41,026 bases of DNA from JAUVXY01 sp964392345 (GCA_964392345.1 CAYMPQ010000005.1:1-41026); one strand, 5' to 3'; shown: positions 1-7,855, numbered from the stretch's first letter. The notes: generated by a model from the sequence alone, not told the origin. Numbers and translations: made by a program.

Positions 1-22
1 ACCAGCATAATACCAATAGTTT

Positions 23-99
23 TGGTACGCCTGGAGGGATTCGAACCCCCGGCCTACGGATTAGAAATCCGTTGCTCTATCCAGCTGAGCTACAGGCGC
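23..99 (-). tRNA. tRNA-Arg (anticodon TCT)
   Basis: The minus strand folds as a complete cloverleaf. The acceptor stem GCGCCTG pairs with CAGGCGT (one G-T pair), followed by TA and a GCTC D-stem. The anticodon loop TTTCTAA sits on a 5-bp stem and gives anticodon TCT. The T-loop is GTTCGAATC, and CCA is encoded in the DNA at 23-25. It is the last of three tRNA genes read from one upstream promoter. Confidence 0.96.
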
Positions 100-110
100 A
101 AATAAAACAT

Positions 111-186
111 TGGAGCGGGAAACGGGATTCGAACCCGCGACCCTCAGCTTGGAAGGCTGACGCTCTAGCCACTGAGCTATTCCCGC
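111..186 (-). tRNA. tRNA-Gly (anticodon TCC)
   Basis: The minus strand gives acceptor GCGGGAA paired with the 3' arm TTTCCCGC (G-T at the inner pair). The anticodon loop CTTCCAA on a TCAGC/GCTGA stem gives TCC, and the T-loop is GTTCGAATC. An encoded CCA lies at 111-113. It is the middle gene of the Pro-Gly-Arg cluster; the spacers to its neighbours are only 7 and 11 bases. Confidence 0.96.
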
Positions 187-193
187 CCGATAA

Positions 194-271
194 TGGTCGG
201 GGTGAGAGGATTTGAACCTCCGACCCCCTGCTCCCAAAGCAGGTGCGCTAACCAAACTGCGCTACACCCCG
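194..271 (-). tRNA. tRNA-Pro (anticodon TGG)
   Basis: The minus strand has acceptor CGGGGTG pairing with CACCCCG. The anticodon loop TTTGGGA on a CCTGC/GCAGG stem gives anticodon TGG. The T-loop is GTTCAAATC, and the encoded CCA is at 194-196. It is the promoter-proximal gene of the cluster, about 20 bases after the predicted start of transcription. Confidence 0.96.
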
Positions 272-298
272 AAAACACCTATCTGTTTTGCAAAAAGT

Positions 299-326
299 AT
301 ATTACCACATATTTCTTTTTTTTCAA
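299..326 (-). promoter_or_regulatory. Promoter of the tRNA cluster
   Basis: On the minus strand TTGAAA (326-321) is followed after 16 bases by TAATAT (304-299), a good match to a housekeeping sigma-70/SigA-type promoter. It lies between the end of rdgB and tRNA-Pro, so the three tRNAs can be transcribed independently of the upstream rph-rdgB genes. I saw no terminator hairpin between rdgB and this site. Confidence 0.65.
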
Positions 327-369
327 TAAACGTATAAAGCAAGTTTTTAATAAATCTGTCACTAAACGC

Positions 370-993
370 TTACTGCTGCTTTTTGCCTGTTTTACATTCT
401 ATCCTGGAACTTAAAAATTTATGTAATTTCTTAAGCGCGCTTCCTCTATGACTTATTCTATTTTTTTCTTCCTGCGTCAGTTGGGCCATCGTTTTTTTGT
501 ATCCTGCAGGGAAGAATATAGAATCGTATCCAAATCCGCCGCTGCCTGTTTCCACTCTTCCTATAAAACCTTTACATATGTTAGAGGTTTCAAAAATAGA
601 GCCTCTTTTTGGATCCCACAGTACCATACTGCAAATAAATTTAGCTTTTCTTTCTTTAACGTCACATACATGCTTTAACTCTTTTAATAATTTAGCTCTA
701 TTGTCTTTATCTGTGGCATCAATCCTGGCATATCTTGATGATTTTATGCCAGGACTTCCTTTTAGATAATCTACGACTAACCCGGAGTCATCAGCCAGTG
801 TCAACTTGTTTGTATGCTCAGCTATTTTTTTGGCTTTAAGTTTAGCATTCTCCATAAAGTTGTTGCCAGTTTCTTCAATGTTTGGAAAGCTGCTAAAATC
901 TTCAAATGTTAGCCACCTTATATCTAAATTCTTAAAGAATGCTTTTATTTCTTTTATCTTACCTTTATTTTTAGAAGCAATTACAATTTGCAT
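370..993 (-). CDS. rdgB: XTP/dITP diphosphatase (RdgB/HAM1 family)
   Basis: Cytosolic house-cleaning enzyme that hydrolyses non-canonical purine nucleoside triphosphates (XTP, dITP/ITP) to the monophosphate and pyrophosphate. The 207-residue protein shows the family signatures in order: SKNKGKIKEI at 7-16 (triphosphate binding), ADDSG at 67-71 (catalytic and metal-binding acids), GFGYDSIF at 153-160 and SHRG at 181-184 (base recognition). The length is normal. The ATG start overlaps the rph stop by one base (TAATG), so the two are translationally coupled. The murI-rph-rdgB order is typical of Actinobacteria. Confidence is high from the motifs. Confidence 0.95.
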   Translation of the reverse strand: MQIVIASKNKGKIKEIKAFFKNLDIRWLTFEDFSSFPNIEETGNNFMENAKLKAKKIAEHTNKLTLADDSGLVVDYLKGSPGIKSSRYARIDATDKDNRAKLLKELKHVCDVKERKAKFICSMVLWDPKRGSIFETSNICKGFIGRVETGSGGFGYDSIFFPAGYKKTMAQLTQEEKNRISHRGSALKKLHKFLSSRIECKTGKKQQ

Positions 994-1730
994 TACTTAA
1001 TATTCTGAACAAGTATTTTTTTTTGAAAATCTATAATATCTATAATTGCCTTGGCTGATTTATCCAGCATTTTGTCAAATTCCTCTCTGCTAAATGACGT
1101 ATCCTCAGCAGTAGATTGAACTTCTATCAATTGATCCTTCGAATTCATAACCACGTTCATATCAACCTGTGCCCTGGAATCTTCATCAAAGCATAAATCC
1201 ACCAAAATCTCTCCATCTACAATTCCAACACTTATAGCTGCTAAAAAAGCATTTATCGGTATCTCGCTAATAACTCCCTTCTTGACCAGGCTTTGCAGAC
1301 AATCAAAAAGAGCAATAAAACCGCCTGTTATAGAAGCTGTTCTCGTGCCTCCATCTGCCTCAATGACATCACAATCTATCCAGATAGTTCTATCCCCAAG
1401 CTTTTCTAAATCTACAACTGCCCTGAGCGATCTTCCAATGAGCCTCTGGATCTCATGCGTTCTTCCATTTATTCTTCCGACAACCTGGGGCCTTATTATC
1501 CTCTGAGGAGCAGATCTTGGTATCATATCATATTCAGCAGTAACCCACCCTGTGTTTTTACCTCTTAAAAATAATGGTACTTTATCTTCAGCTGTTGCTG
1601 TACATACAATCCTTGTGTTTCCCATTTCTATAAAAACCGAACCTTCTGCATGAGAAATATAATTTCTGGTGACTTTAATTTCTCTAACATCATCATTTTT
1701 TCTTCCGTCAATTCTAACCGTCATTATCAT
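993..1730 (-). CDS. rph: Ribonuclease PH
   Basis: Phosphate-dependent 3'-5' exoribonuclease that trims the 3' ends of tRNA precursors. The ORF of 245 residues spans the whole RNase PH fold. Recognisable segments are GRINGRTHEIQRLIGR at 85-100 and DVIEADGGTRTASITGG at 121-137, which form the catalytic and phosphate-binding core. The first ATG is at 1730, but the Shine-Dalgarno AAGGA is better spaced (about 9 bases) for the ATG at 1724, giving a protein beginning MTVRIDGRK. It lies 23 bases after murI and overlaps rdgB by one base, so the three genes are probably co-transcribed. The cluster of tRNA genes just downstream fits its role. Confidence 0.95.
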   Translation of the reverse strand: MIMTVRIDGRKNDDVREIKVTRNYISHAEGSVFIEMGNTRIVCTATAEDKVPLFLRGKNTGWVTAEYDMIPRSAPQRIIRPQVVGRINGRTHEIQRLIGRSLRAVVDLEKLGDRTIWIDCDVIEADGGTRTASITGGFIALFDCLQSLVKKGVISEIPINAFLAAISVGIVDGEILVDLCFDEDSRAQVDMNVVMNSKDQLIEVQSTAEDTSFSREEFDKMLDKSAKAIIDIIDFQKKILVQNIK

Positions 1731-1753
1731 CAGTCCTTTAATATTTTTTATAT

Positions 1754-2557
1754 TTAAATTCCTAAATTTATTTTTACCACTTCTTTTATCTCTTCACCCA
1801 GAAACATCTTTCCTACTTCAAAAAATTTACTGTTACTCCCTGTCTCATAAAACGTTCTTTCTGGCTTTGGATTTGTCCTCACAGCTATTTTTTCTTTTAC
1901 CAATACTTCCTTTACATCCTTCGCAGTCTCAACAGCTGAGCTGATAACATCAATCTTATTTCCGCAACAGTCTGCTATCTGTCTCTCTACAAGTGGAAAA
2001 TGTGTGCAGCCCAGTATTAGCACATCAATATTTTCCGCAAGCAGCGGCAGCAAATAATTTCTAATTGTCTCCTGCAGCTTTTTTCCTTCCAAAATACCAT
2101 TTTCTATATAATCTACAAGCAAAGGGGCAGGTTGCGAATACACCCTTATGGATGGATCTATTTTAGCTATTTCATTATCATAAGCTTTGCTTTCCACAGT
2201 ACCCCTGGTTGCAATTATCCCAACCTTCTTATTCTTAGTCACACGTGCAGATGCTCTGGCGCCAGGCTCAATAACTCCTATTACAGGGATGTTAAATTTC
2301 ACCTTTAAATCATTTAAAGCAGCCGCTGTGGAAGTATTGCATGCAATTACAATCAGCTTAACCTGTTTTTCATATAGAAAGGAAGCTATTTTAAAAACAA
2401 ATTTTTTGACTTCTCCTAAATCACGCGGCCCATATGGTACCCGGGCCGTATCCCCAAAGTATAAGATATTTTCATTTGGGACAATCTTCATTATTTCCCT
2501 GAGAACTGTCAAGCCTCCAACTCCTGAATCAAAAACTCCTATTGGCCTATTATCCAC
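1754..2557 (-). CDS. murI: Glutamate racemase
   Basis: Converts L-glutamate to D-glutamate for peptidoglycan stem peptides, in the cytosol and without a cofactor. The 267-residue sequence has the opening motif FDSGVGGLTVLREI at 9-22. The two catalytic cysteines lie in ACNTS (Cys73) and GCTHFPL (Cys184), the expected acid/base pair. The start is GTG at 2557, preceded by AAAGGA at a good distance. It sits 28 bases downstream of a methyltransferase gene and heads the conserved murI-rph-rdgB block. Confidence 0.95.
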   Translation of the reverse strand: MDNRPIGVFDSGVGGLTVLREIMKIVPNENILYFGDTARVPYGPRDLGEVKKFVFKIASFLYEKQVKLIVIACNTSTAAALNDLKVKFNIPVIGVIEPGARASARVTKNKKVGIIATRGTVESKAYDNEIAKIDPSIRVYSQPAPLLVDYIENGILEGKKLQETIRNYLLPLLAENIDVLILGCTHFPLVERQIADCCGNKIDVISSAVETAKDVKEVLVKEKIAVRTNPKPERTFYETGSNSKFFEVGKMFLGEEIKEVVKINLGI

Positions 2558-2585
2558 TTTATTCCTTTAAATTATGTTTTTAAAC

Positions 2586-3413
2586 TCAATCTTTTTTTAC
2601 CTGGCAAAAATAGTAAATCCACCCGCCCTTATTTAGCTGGCCTCTAATGTCAGTTTTAATACCCTCTCTGGAATAGGTTTGGATATTTATAAAACCTGAA
2701 CTTTCAAGCTGCCTTATCTGTTCTGCTCTCGTAATATAATATATGCTGGCTTTTCCATGAAGTGAATTATCGTAAAGTGAGCCACGCCCATTTTCTTTAA
2801 ATTCTTCTATAAAATTCTTCATAATAAAACTTCTATTCAGGTAACTTAGCCTGATTGTCCTATGACTGAATTTTATTCTTTCTTTCGGCAGTTCAATACA
2901 GCCTTTTAACCCGGCATTTTTACTTAATTTTATTTTACTTGATTTAAATCTAAAAATATCAGAAAGATTTTCCCAGTTTAAATTATGAGAAGAAAAACAA
3001 AAGTATCCATTATTTTTAAGGACTCTCCTGATTTCTTTTAAAGCAATAATCCTGTCTTCGTGAGTAAAACTGTCAATTCCATTAAAGCTAAACAGTACAA
3101 AATCAAATGAATTATCGCTAAGCTCATCCATTGATCTTGCATCACTTTCTAAAAAAAGATGTTTCCCCTTATATTTATCATTACATATCTTTATCATGGC
3201 CCGGGCATAGTCAGCACCAATGTAGCTCCCTGCCAGAGGAGCAAAATATCTGGTAGTTCTTCCCCCTCCTACACCCATATCAAGCATATCCATATTTTTT
3301 AGATCTGCCTCTAATTCCTCCAGTATTGCTTCCTCGGCTTCTTCAAGATAATCCCTTTCGGCATAATTAGCAGATATTTTATCTGAGTTATATAAAATTT
3401 TATGGTCCAACAA
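2586..3413 (-). CDS. SAM-dependent class I methyltransferase, substrate unknown
   Basis: The 275-residue protein has a Rossmann-type methyltransferase core. Motif I is LDMGVGGGRTTRYFA at about residues 44-58, the acidic residue after strand 2 lies in GADYA, and motif IV is FDFVLFSFNGID. The strand after motif IV carries RRVLKNNGYFCFSSHN, as in the methyltransferase type 11 family. A basic C-terminal half of about 120 residues matches nothing I recognise. The start is TTG at 3413 with AAAGGA 9 bases before it; a second TTG follows directly. It ends 28 bases before murI and may be co-transcribed with it, but it also borders the accessory island, so it may be a recent arrival. The substrate cannot be told from the sequence. 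Confidence 0.75.
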   Translation of the reverse strand: MLDHKILYNSDKISANYAERDYLEEAEEAILEELEADLKNMDMLDMGVGGGRTTRYFAPLAGSYIGADYARAMIKICNDKYKGKHLFLESDARSMDELSDNSFDFVLFSFNGIDSFTHEDRIIALKEIRRVLKNNGYFCFSSHNLNWENLSDIFRFKSSKIKLSKNAGLKGCIELPKERIKFSHRTIRLSYLNRSFIMKNFIEEFKENGRGSLYDNSLHGKASIYYITRAEQIRQLESSGFINIQTYSREGIKTDIRGQLNKGGWIYYFCQVKKD

Positions 3414-3645
3414 ATTTATTAATCCTTTTATTTGTAAGTCTTTTTTAATATTTACTTATTCGGTAAAACTCATTTCCAGTAAATTTTTAATATTATAGCA
3501 GATAGATTTAAAATATTAAGCTTAACTGAAAATTACAGATAATCTTTAACTTTCTGATTAATTCAATTGCATTTTGCGAAAATCTCTTATCAGGTTAAAC
3601 CACAAGGTACGGTGGTAATAATATTTATCATACATCTTCCTTATT

Positions 3646-4431
3646 TCAAATCAGCTTATTTTTAATTAACTCTTCTAATTGAGTATTAACTACTTTAAAT
3701 GGAGGTAATTCTTTTATCTGTCTTGCTAATCTTATTTTCCAGACTTGCCTGTATGCTTCTGAGTTAATTTCACCTAAAAGATTAGAAAAACATACTTCAT
3801 ATCCAAATCTTTTTTTAAGCCCTTCCTTTATTTTGGAAATATCCAAATTGAACTTCAAAAGGTACCAGAGATCATAAATATCGCGGGATTCTTTATCTAT
3901 ATCCAATATCCTGGAAATTTTATCTACCACCACTGACTCTAAGATATATGTATTAAGTTGGCAATCTTTTTCTTTAAAATCCTTGTATGTGAAAATAATT
4001 TTTTTCTTTCTAAAAGAAGGAATAAAAATATCTTTTAAAATATCCAACTTTAATTTTTTTATTCCCCTAATATTAGGGACAATATCGTAGAGGATAAAAA
4101 TCTGAAGTCTGTCATTTTTGAGCCTTGATTCTTTAGTTGGTTCAAACGGAAAATCAGACGAAATCTTTAAAAGAATTCTATCAAGTCTTTGTTCTAAATC
4201 TGCAAGATTTCCTTTTTCTTCTATTATAAAATCTAAGTCTTCCGAGTAACGATAGTCTGGAAAATAAATCTTCTTTAAAGCCGTGCCGCCTCTGAAAACA
4301 ACTTTTTTATTGAAATACTCATCATTACTTAAATAGAATAACATGAGTTCTATAAAATAGTCCTTCTCAATAATACTCTCTGGTATTTCATTTTGGGATG
4401 CCAATCTTTGAATTTGAAAATAATCTATCAT
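3646..4431 (-). CDS. AbiEii-family nucleotidyltransferase toxin
   Basis: Toxin half of an AbiE-type (type IV) toxin-antitoxin system. Proteins of this DUF1814/AbiEii family are nucleotidyltransferases; characterised relatives modify tRNA acceptor ends or bind GTP and arrest growth. In this 261-residue protein the defining motif is GGTALKK at 48-54, followed by RYSEDLDF at 61-68, which carries the metal-binding Asp pair. A further conserved acidic stretch, DIYDLWYLLKF, lies near residue 190. It starts 2 bases after the antitoxin stop, the usual order and spacing for abiEi-abiEii. No frameshift or missing catalytic residue is visible, so it looks intact. Which RNA it modifies cannot be read from the sequence. 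Confidence 0.88.
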   Translation of the reverse strand: MIDYFQIQRLASQNEIPESIIEKDYFIELMLFYLSNDEYFNKKVVFRGGTALKKIYFPDYRYSEDLDFIIEEKGNLADLEQRLDRILLKISSDFPFEPTKESRLKNDRLQIFILYDIVPNIRGIKKLKLDILKDIFIPSFRKKKIIFTYKDFKEKDCQLNTYILESVVVDKISRILDIDKESRDIYDLWYLLKFNLDISKIKEGLKKRFGYEVCFSNLLGEINSEAYRQVWKIRLARQIKELPPFKVVNTQLEELIKNKLI

Positions 4432-4433
4432 TA

Positions 4434-5255
4434 TTAATATTTTATTAAATTTAGAATCTGATTTTTTCCAACATTGTCAATCAACCGCCAGTTATTTTTA
4501 TTTTTATTTTTATAAGGCATTGTAGGATCTAATAAATCATAACGATCTTTTATATAATTCTTTAAATTTGACAATAAAGAGGGCTCGTTAATCTTTAATA
4601 TTTCCAGAACATAACCAAGGCGTTTGGCTGCTACATTTTTATTGTATCTTTTTATATATTCTTCTAATTTACTGTAGTCAATCTTATCTTTAACTATCCA
4701 AACCCCTTTAGCAATTTCTGTAATTCCACCACAATGTTGAGGGTATATTAATGCGTCTAAAATTGTTCTTTCCAAATCAGATACTCTTACTCTTTGGGAT
4801 TGAGTGGCCCACTCTTCTTTTATGCCCCAGATGGATTTTTCTTTCATAAAAACAAAGATCAGGTTATCCTTCATCTGCTTAGGTACAACTTGCCTTTTTG
4901 GAGTTACTATAAAAATTTTAAACAATGGTTGTGTGAGCATACCCCAATACTGCATTGCACTATAAAAACCAACATAATACTCAGGTGAATTAGCTATTTC
5001 TCTTGCTGCAACAAACCAATTACCGAAATATTTATCAACATTTCCGATCTCTTGAGGAATAATTAAAAATTTTCCCTGTTTGAGACGGTTGATTACTTTT
5101 CTTTTTACCAGTTTGCTTAAAAGATCTGTTGTTTCATTATAATTTTTATCAAGAATTTTTTGGACATCAGAAATAGTAAAAATTGTCTTTGTATCTTCGT
5201 AAAGCTTACTTATTAAATTAGCACTTACTTTTCCTAAAGTTCTTGCTTGACTCAT
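4434..5255 (-). CDS. AbiEi-family antitoxin/transcriptional repressor
   Basis: Antitoxin of the AbiE system; in this family it neutralises the toxin and represses its own operon. The 273-residue protein has an N-terminal winged-helix region (about residues 18-68, ISDVQKILDKNYNETTDLLSKL then a basic wing). The AbiEi C-terminal region follows, with YYVGFYSAMQYWGM near residue 92 and RVRVSDLERTILDAL near 157, both typical of the family. The ATG at 5255 has AAGGTAG 6-7 bases upstream. A 10-bp perfect inverted repeat overlaps its -10 element, which fits autorepression. It is the first gene of a two-gene operon with the toxin. Confidence 0.85.
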   Translation of the reverse strand: MSQARTLGKVSANLISKLYEDTKTIFTISDVQKILDKNYNETTDLLSKLVKRKVINRLKQGKFLIIPQEIGNVDKYFGNWFVAAREIANSPEYYVGFYSAMQYWGMLTQPLFKIFIVTPKRQVVPKQMKDNLIFVFMKEKSIWGIKEEWATQSQRVRVSDLERTILDALIYPQHCGGITEIAKGVWIVKDKIDYSKLEEYIKRYNKNVAAKRLGYVLEILKINEPSLLSNLKNYIKDRYDLLDPTMPYKNKNKNNWRLIDNVGKNQILNLIKY

Positions 5256-5263
5256 ATTCTACC

Positions 5264-5301
5264 TTACATGTAATAAATACAGTATTACATACTGTATTAT
5301 A
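5264..5301 (-). promoter_or_regulatory. AbiE promoter with palindromic operator
   Basis: A perfect inverted repeat, AATACAGTAT-TAC-ATACTGTATT, covers 5276-5298. On the minus strand a TATAAT box (5301-5296) runs into this repeat, so a protein bound there would block RNA polymerase. A second perfect 10-bp palindrome, TTACATGTAA, lies at 5264-5273 next to the ribosome binding site. The -35 region is poor. AbiEi proteins of the family repress by binding inverted repeats upstream of their own gene; that this AbiEi binds these repeats is inferred. Confidence 0.75.
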
Positions 5302-5419
5302 TACATATTTGGTTGATAATAAAAGAGTAATCTTGAATATTTGACCTTTCCCCCGAAAACTGGTCCAAGTTGAAAGTTAGGATTTGGGCCAGTAAAATAG
5401 AAAGAAGGAGGAAAGGACT

Positions 5420-5698
5420 ATGCCAAGAAAACGCTACACGCCAGAACAGATCATCAACTCTTTAAGAGAGGCAGAGGTACTTATCAGTAAAGGCAGTACT
5501 GCTGCGGAAGCTACAAGACATTTGGGTATTACCTAGCAGACCTATTACCGCTGGAGGAAAGAATATGGCGGAATGAGGATCAACCAGGCCAAACGGCTAA
5601 AGGAACTGGAGAAGGAAAATGCCAGACTTAAAAGGCTCGTAGCCGACCAGGCTTTAGATAATGCCATACTAAAGGATGTGGCGGAGGGAAACTTGTAA
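5420..5698 (+). pseudogene. IS3-family OrfA with an in-frame TAG
   Basis: The frame from ATG 5420 (Shine-Dalgarno GGAGGAAAGG just upstream) encodes an IS407-type OrfA. An N-terminal helix-turn-helix is visible (YTPEQIINSLREAEV, then AAEATRHLGIT, TYYRWRKEYGG), followed by a leucine-zipper-like helix (RLKELEKENARLKRLVADQ). Codon 39 is TAG (5534-5536), where relatives have a Gln or Glu codon, so one base change has broken the gene. The downstream part continues cleanly to a TAA at 5696. No other damage is visible, which suggests a recent inactivation of orfA even though orfB is cut short. Confidence 0.85.
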
Positions 5699-5868
5699 AC
5701 CCGGCCAAGCGCAAGTATGCAGTAGTTGCAGCAAAGTATAAGTATAACATATCCCAGAGGCGTGCTTGCCGGGCAATTGGACAGATTAGATCAACCCAAA
5801 GATACGAGATCAAAAAACTTCCCGATGAAGACAGCCTCACTAACCGTACCATCAATTTAGTGGCCTAG
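5692..5868 (+). pseudogene. IS3-family OrfB N-terminal fragment
   Basis: This lies in the -1 frame relative to orfA, overlapping its end, as expected for the programmed -1 frameshift that makes OrfAB in IS3 elements. The translated piece includes ISQRRACRAIGQIRSTQRYE, the typical start of IS407-type OrfB. The frame closes with TAG at 5866-5868 after 58 codons. The whole catalytic DDE integrase core is missing. Confidence 0.82.
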
Positions 5869-5886
5869 CATGAGTTTATTATAAAA
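5869..5886 (+). repeat. Left terminal inverted repeat of the IS1634-like element
   Basis: 18-base end that matches the right end (7856-7873) inverted, with one mismatch at position 2. It follows directly after the CTAG target site. Confidence 0.85.
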
Positions 5887-5910
5887 TTGAATTTTGATAA
5901 GAGTATTTAA

Positions 5911-5951
5911 CCCGGGATCACTTGTGTTTTCAAGGGATTGCGGGATTTTTT
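5911..5951 (+). terminator. Inward-facing terminator at the left end of the IS
   Basis: A 14-base arm at 5911-5924 (CCCGGGATCACTTG) pairs with 5931-5944 (CAAGGGATTGCGGG) with two mismatches and one G-T pair, over a 6-base loop. The stem is followed by A and six T's (5946-5951). Read on the plus strand this is a rho-independent terminator placed ahead of the transposase gene. Its likely job is to stop outside transcripts from entering the element. Confidence 0.7.
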
Positions 5952-5960
5952 ATAGCAAAA

Positions 5961-6056
5961 ATTAGTGTATATACTGATTGATATAATTAATAACTTGACA
6001 TATATATTGTAAATAGTATTTCTAAATAAGAAATTAAAAACTAAGTATACACTAAT
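5961..6056 (+). promoter_or_regulatory. Transposase promoter flanked by a fold-back pair
   Basis: ATTAGTGTATA at 5961-5971 is the exact reverse complement of TATACACTAAT at 6046-6056, which lies just before the ribosome binding site and ATG of the transposase. A TTGACA box sits between them at 5995-6000; the -10 is weak. A transcript that begins inside contains only the right arm. A transcript that reads in from outside contains both arms and could fold over the start region. This arrangement is known to protect other IS elements from read-in expression; its function here is inferred. Confidence 0.5.
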
Positions 6057-6068
6057 AAGGATGGATTT

Positions 6069-7805
6069 ATGGCTACTATTCAAGCAAAAGTATCAAGGGG
6101 ACATAAATATTGGTACATAGTTGAATCAAAACGGATAAATGGCAAGCCAAGGCCCATTGTACTGGCATATCTTGGCAAAGCTGATGGCCTGCTCAGGCGC
6201 CTGCAGGGTATAACAAGCAGGATACGGTTAAAATCTTATTCTCATGGTGGAGTTGCAGCACTACTTAATATAGCTTCCAAGTTAGATATCCCTAATATAA
6301 TAAATAAATATATAGATTCAAAAAGATCTTACACGTCAAAAAAACCAATAAGAAACAGTTTAACTGCAGGAATTACTCTAACCCTTGCAGCTATTGGAAG
6401 AGTCTGCATGCCTACCAGCAAAAGAGGATGGTTAGGCTGGGCTAAGACAACTACTTTGCAGTATCTTCTAAGGTGCAGCCTATCTAAGATGGACAGCCAG
6501 CATTTCTGGGATCTTATGGATGCACTTCCTGTAGATAAAATACCTGAAATAGAAGCCGAAATTTTAAGTAATGCTTTTAAAATATATAATCTGGGAAGTG
6601 ATAGCCTGTTTTTTGATACTACCAATTTTTTTACCTACATTGACAGTACAAATGTAAAATCTACTATCGCAAAACGTGGCAGGAACAAACAAAAAAGGCA
6701 TGATCTTAGACAAGTAGGACTTGTCATGGTAGTTACAAAAGATGACATGATACCGCTATTTCATCTTAGCTATGATGGTAATATGGCCGATTCAGTAGTT
6801 TTTAGAAAGACTGTAGGCAAGATAAAGGAAAGGATGGAAAAGTTAGGACTGGACCCGGGCAAACATACAATAGTTTTTGACCGTGGAAATAATTCCAAAC
6901 GTAATCTGGCTATATTAGAAAAGTTAAAATTGCACTACGTTGGAGCACTTACACCCTATCATCACAAAAAACTTATAGAAGAGGCTACTTGTAATTTTAA
7001 AGAAATTAATATTAATGGTAGCCTCTTAAAGTTCTATAGAGACAAGCAAGTAATTTGGGGAGAGGAAAGGACCGTAGTTGTCTTTATATCCTCTAAGCTT
7101 AAAGCTGGCAGAATAAGGGGAATTTATCAGTCTCTTACAAAGATAGAGGACAATCTTAAAGAACTAAAGGCAAGTCTTGCCAGTCCAAGAGCAAAAAAGA
7201 GGGACAGAGACAAATTAGAGGAGAAGGTAATAAGTATAATAAAAGGACAATATGTAAAAAATATAATCAACTGGTCGCTTGAGTGTAAATCTCCTGGAAG
7301 ATTTATACTCAAGTTTTCTATAAATTACAAATTACTAAAAAAGATAGAAGATAGCCTGGGGTTTAGAATTATAATGACAAACAGACACAGCTGGAGCACT
7401 GCTTCAATTATTGGAGCATACCATGGCCAATCAAAAATAGAGAATGCTTTTAAGAATCTAAAGAATCCATATCATCTGGCAATAACACCGCAGTTTCATT
7501 GGACAGATCATAAGATACGGGTTCATATGTTTATCTGTGTTTTAGGGTATCTTTTAGCTACGATTGCATGGCGCAGGGTAAGGCTTTCCACTGAGTTTAA
7601 TGGAACATTAGATACACTATTTGATACTCTAAATAATATAAGGCTTGCTACAGTACTGGAAGAGTCAAAAACACCGGGTGCAGTTAAAGCTATATATAAA
7701 CTAGAAGAGATGTCTGATATGGAAAATACATTTATGGAAGCACTGGAGATTAAGGATTTGCATAACAGTCGCCTGAAGATTAATGGTGTTGGTGTATACA
7801 ACTGA
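6069..7805 (+). CDS. Transposase, IS4 superfamily (IS1634-like)
   Basis: DDE transposase of 578 residues, full length and without stops. The N-terminus (IQAKVSRGHKYWYIVESKR, then GKPRPIVLAYLGKADGLL) is the DNA-binding region typical of IS1634-type enzymes. The likely catalytic acids are Asp183 in FFDTTNFF, Asp274 in VFDRGNN and Glu458 in YHGQSKIENAFKNLK, the last resembling the Y-R-E-K type signature of IS4-related enzymes. A long insertion between the second Asp and the Glu, rich in charged helix, is the usual place for the beta/alpha insertion in this superfamily. The ATG at 6069 has AAGGA just upstream. It is the only gene of the element and should be functional. Confidence 0.9.
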   Translation: MATIQAKVSRGHKYWYIVESKRINGKPRPIVLAYLGKADGLLRRLQGITSRIRLKSYSHGGVAALLNIASKLDIPNIINKYIDSKRSYTSKKPIRNSLTAGITLTLAAIGRVCMPTSKRGWLGWAKTTTLQYLLRCSLSKMDSQHFWDLMDALPVDKIPEIEAEILSNAFKIYNLGSDSLFFDTTNFFTYIDSTNVKSTIAKRGRNKQKRHDLRQVGLVMVVTKDDMIPLFHLSYDGNMADSVVFRKTVGKIKERMEKLGLDPGKHTIVFDRGNNSKRNLAILEKLKLHYVGALTPYHHKKLIEEATCNFKEININGSLLKFYRDKQVIWGEERTVVVFISSKLKAGRIRGIYQSLTKIEDNLKELKASLASPRAKKRDRDKLEEKVISIIKGQYVKNIINWSLECKSPGRFILKFSINYKLLKKIEDSLGFRIIMTNRHSWSTASIIGAYHGQSKIENAFKNLKNPYHLAITPQFHWTDHKIRVHMFICVLGYLLATIAWRRVRLSTEFNGTLDTLFDTLNNIRLATVLEESKTPGAVKAIYKLEEMSDMENTFMEALEIKDLHNSRLKINGVGVYN

Positions 7806-7815
7806 CAATCCTGGG

Positions 7816-7839
7816 AACCCTTATAAATACAGGGTTTTT
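7816..7839 (+). terminator. Terminator after the transposase gene
   Basis: AACCCT (7816-7821) pairs with AGGGTT (7831-7836) over a 9-base loop and runs into five T's. Outer bases (AATCC with GGATT) can extend the fold. It lies 12 bases after the transposase stop and inside the right end of the element. Confidence 0.6.
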
Positions 7840-7855
7840 CCAAGGTTGGATTATG

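Larger units (their letters stand above)
5342..5868 (+). mobile_element. Truncated IS3-family element (IS407-type)
   Basis: A decayed insertion sequence. The left end begins TGACCTTTCCCCCGAAAACT at 5342, which resembles IS407-group termini. It carries a complete but interrupted orfA and the first 58 codons of orfB, and then stops; no right end is present. The complete IS1634-like element is inserted directly at its broken edge. It cannot transpose by itself. Confidence 0.85.

Noticed and set aside
3420..3645. Search for a direct repeat of the tmRNA 3' end (attachment site) at the far edge of the island
   Set aside because: No copy of the T-arm or GGAGGCGG region was seen. A weak ACCAC/GTGGT hairpin at about 3599-3616 is not enough to call a site or terminator.
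5420..5698. TAG in IS3 orfA as a recoded (pyrrolysine) codon
   Set aside because: OrfB is truncated, no other TAG recoding is seen in the window, and Gln/Glu is expected at this position, so a simple nonsense mutation is more likely.
5628..5855. Minus-strand open frame of 75 codons over the IS3 remnant
   Set aside because: It is a shadow of the OrfA/OrfB coding strand, which has clear IS3 motifs.
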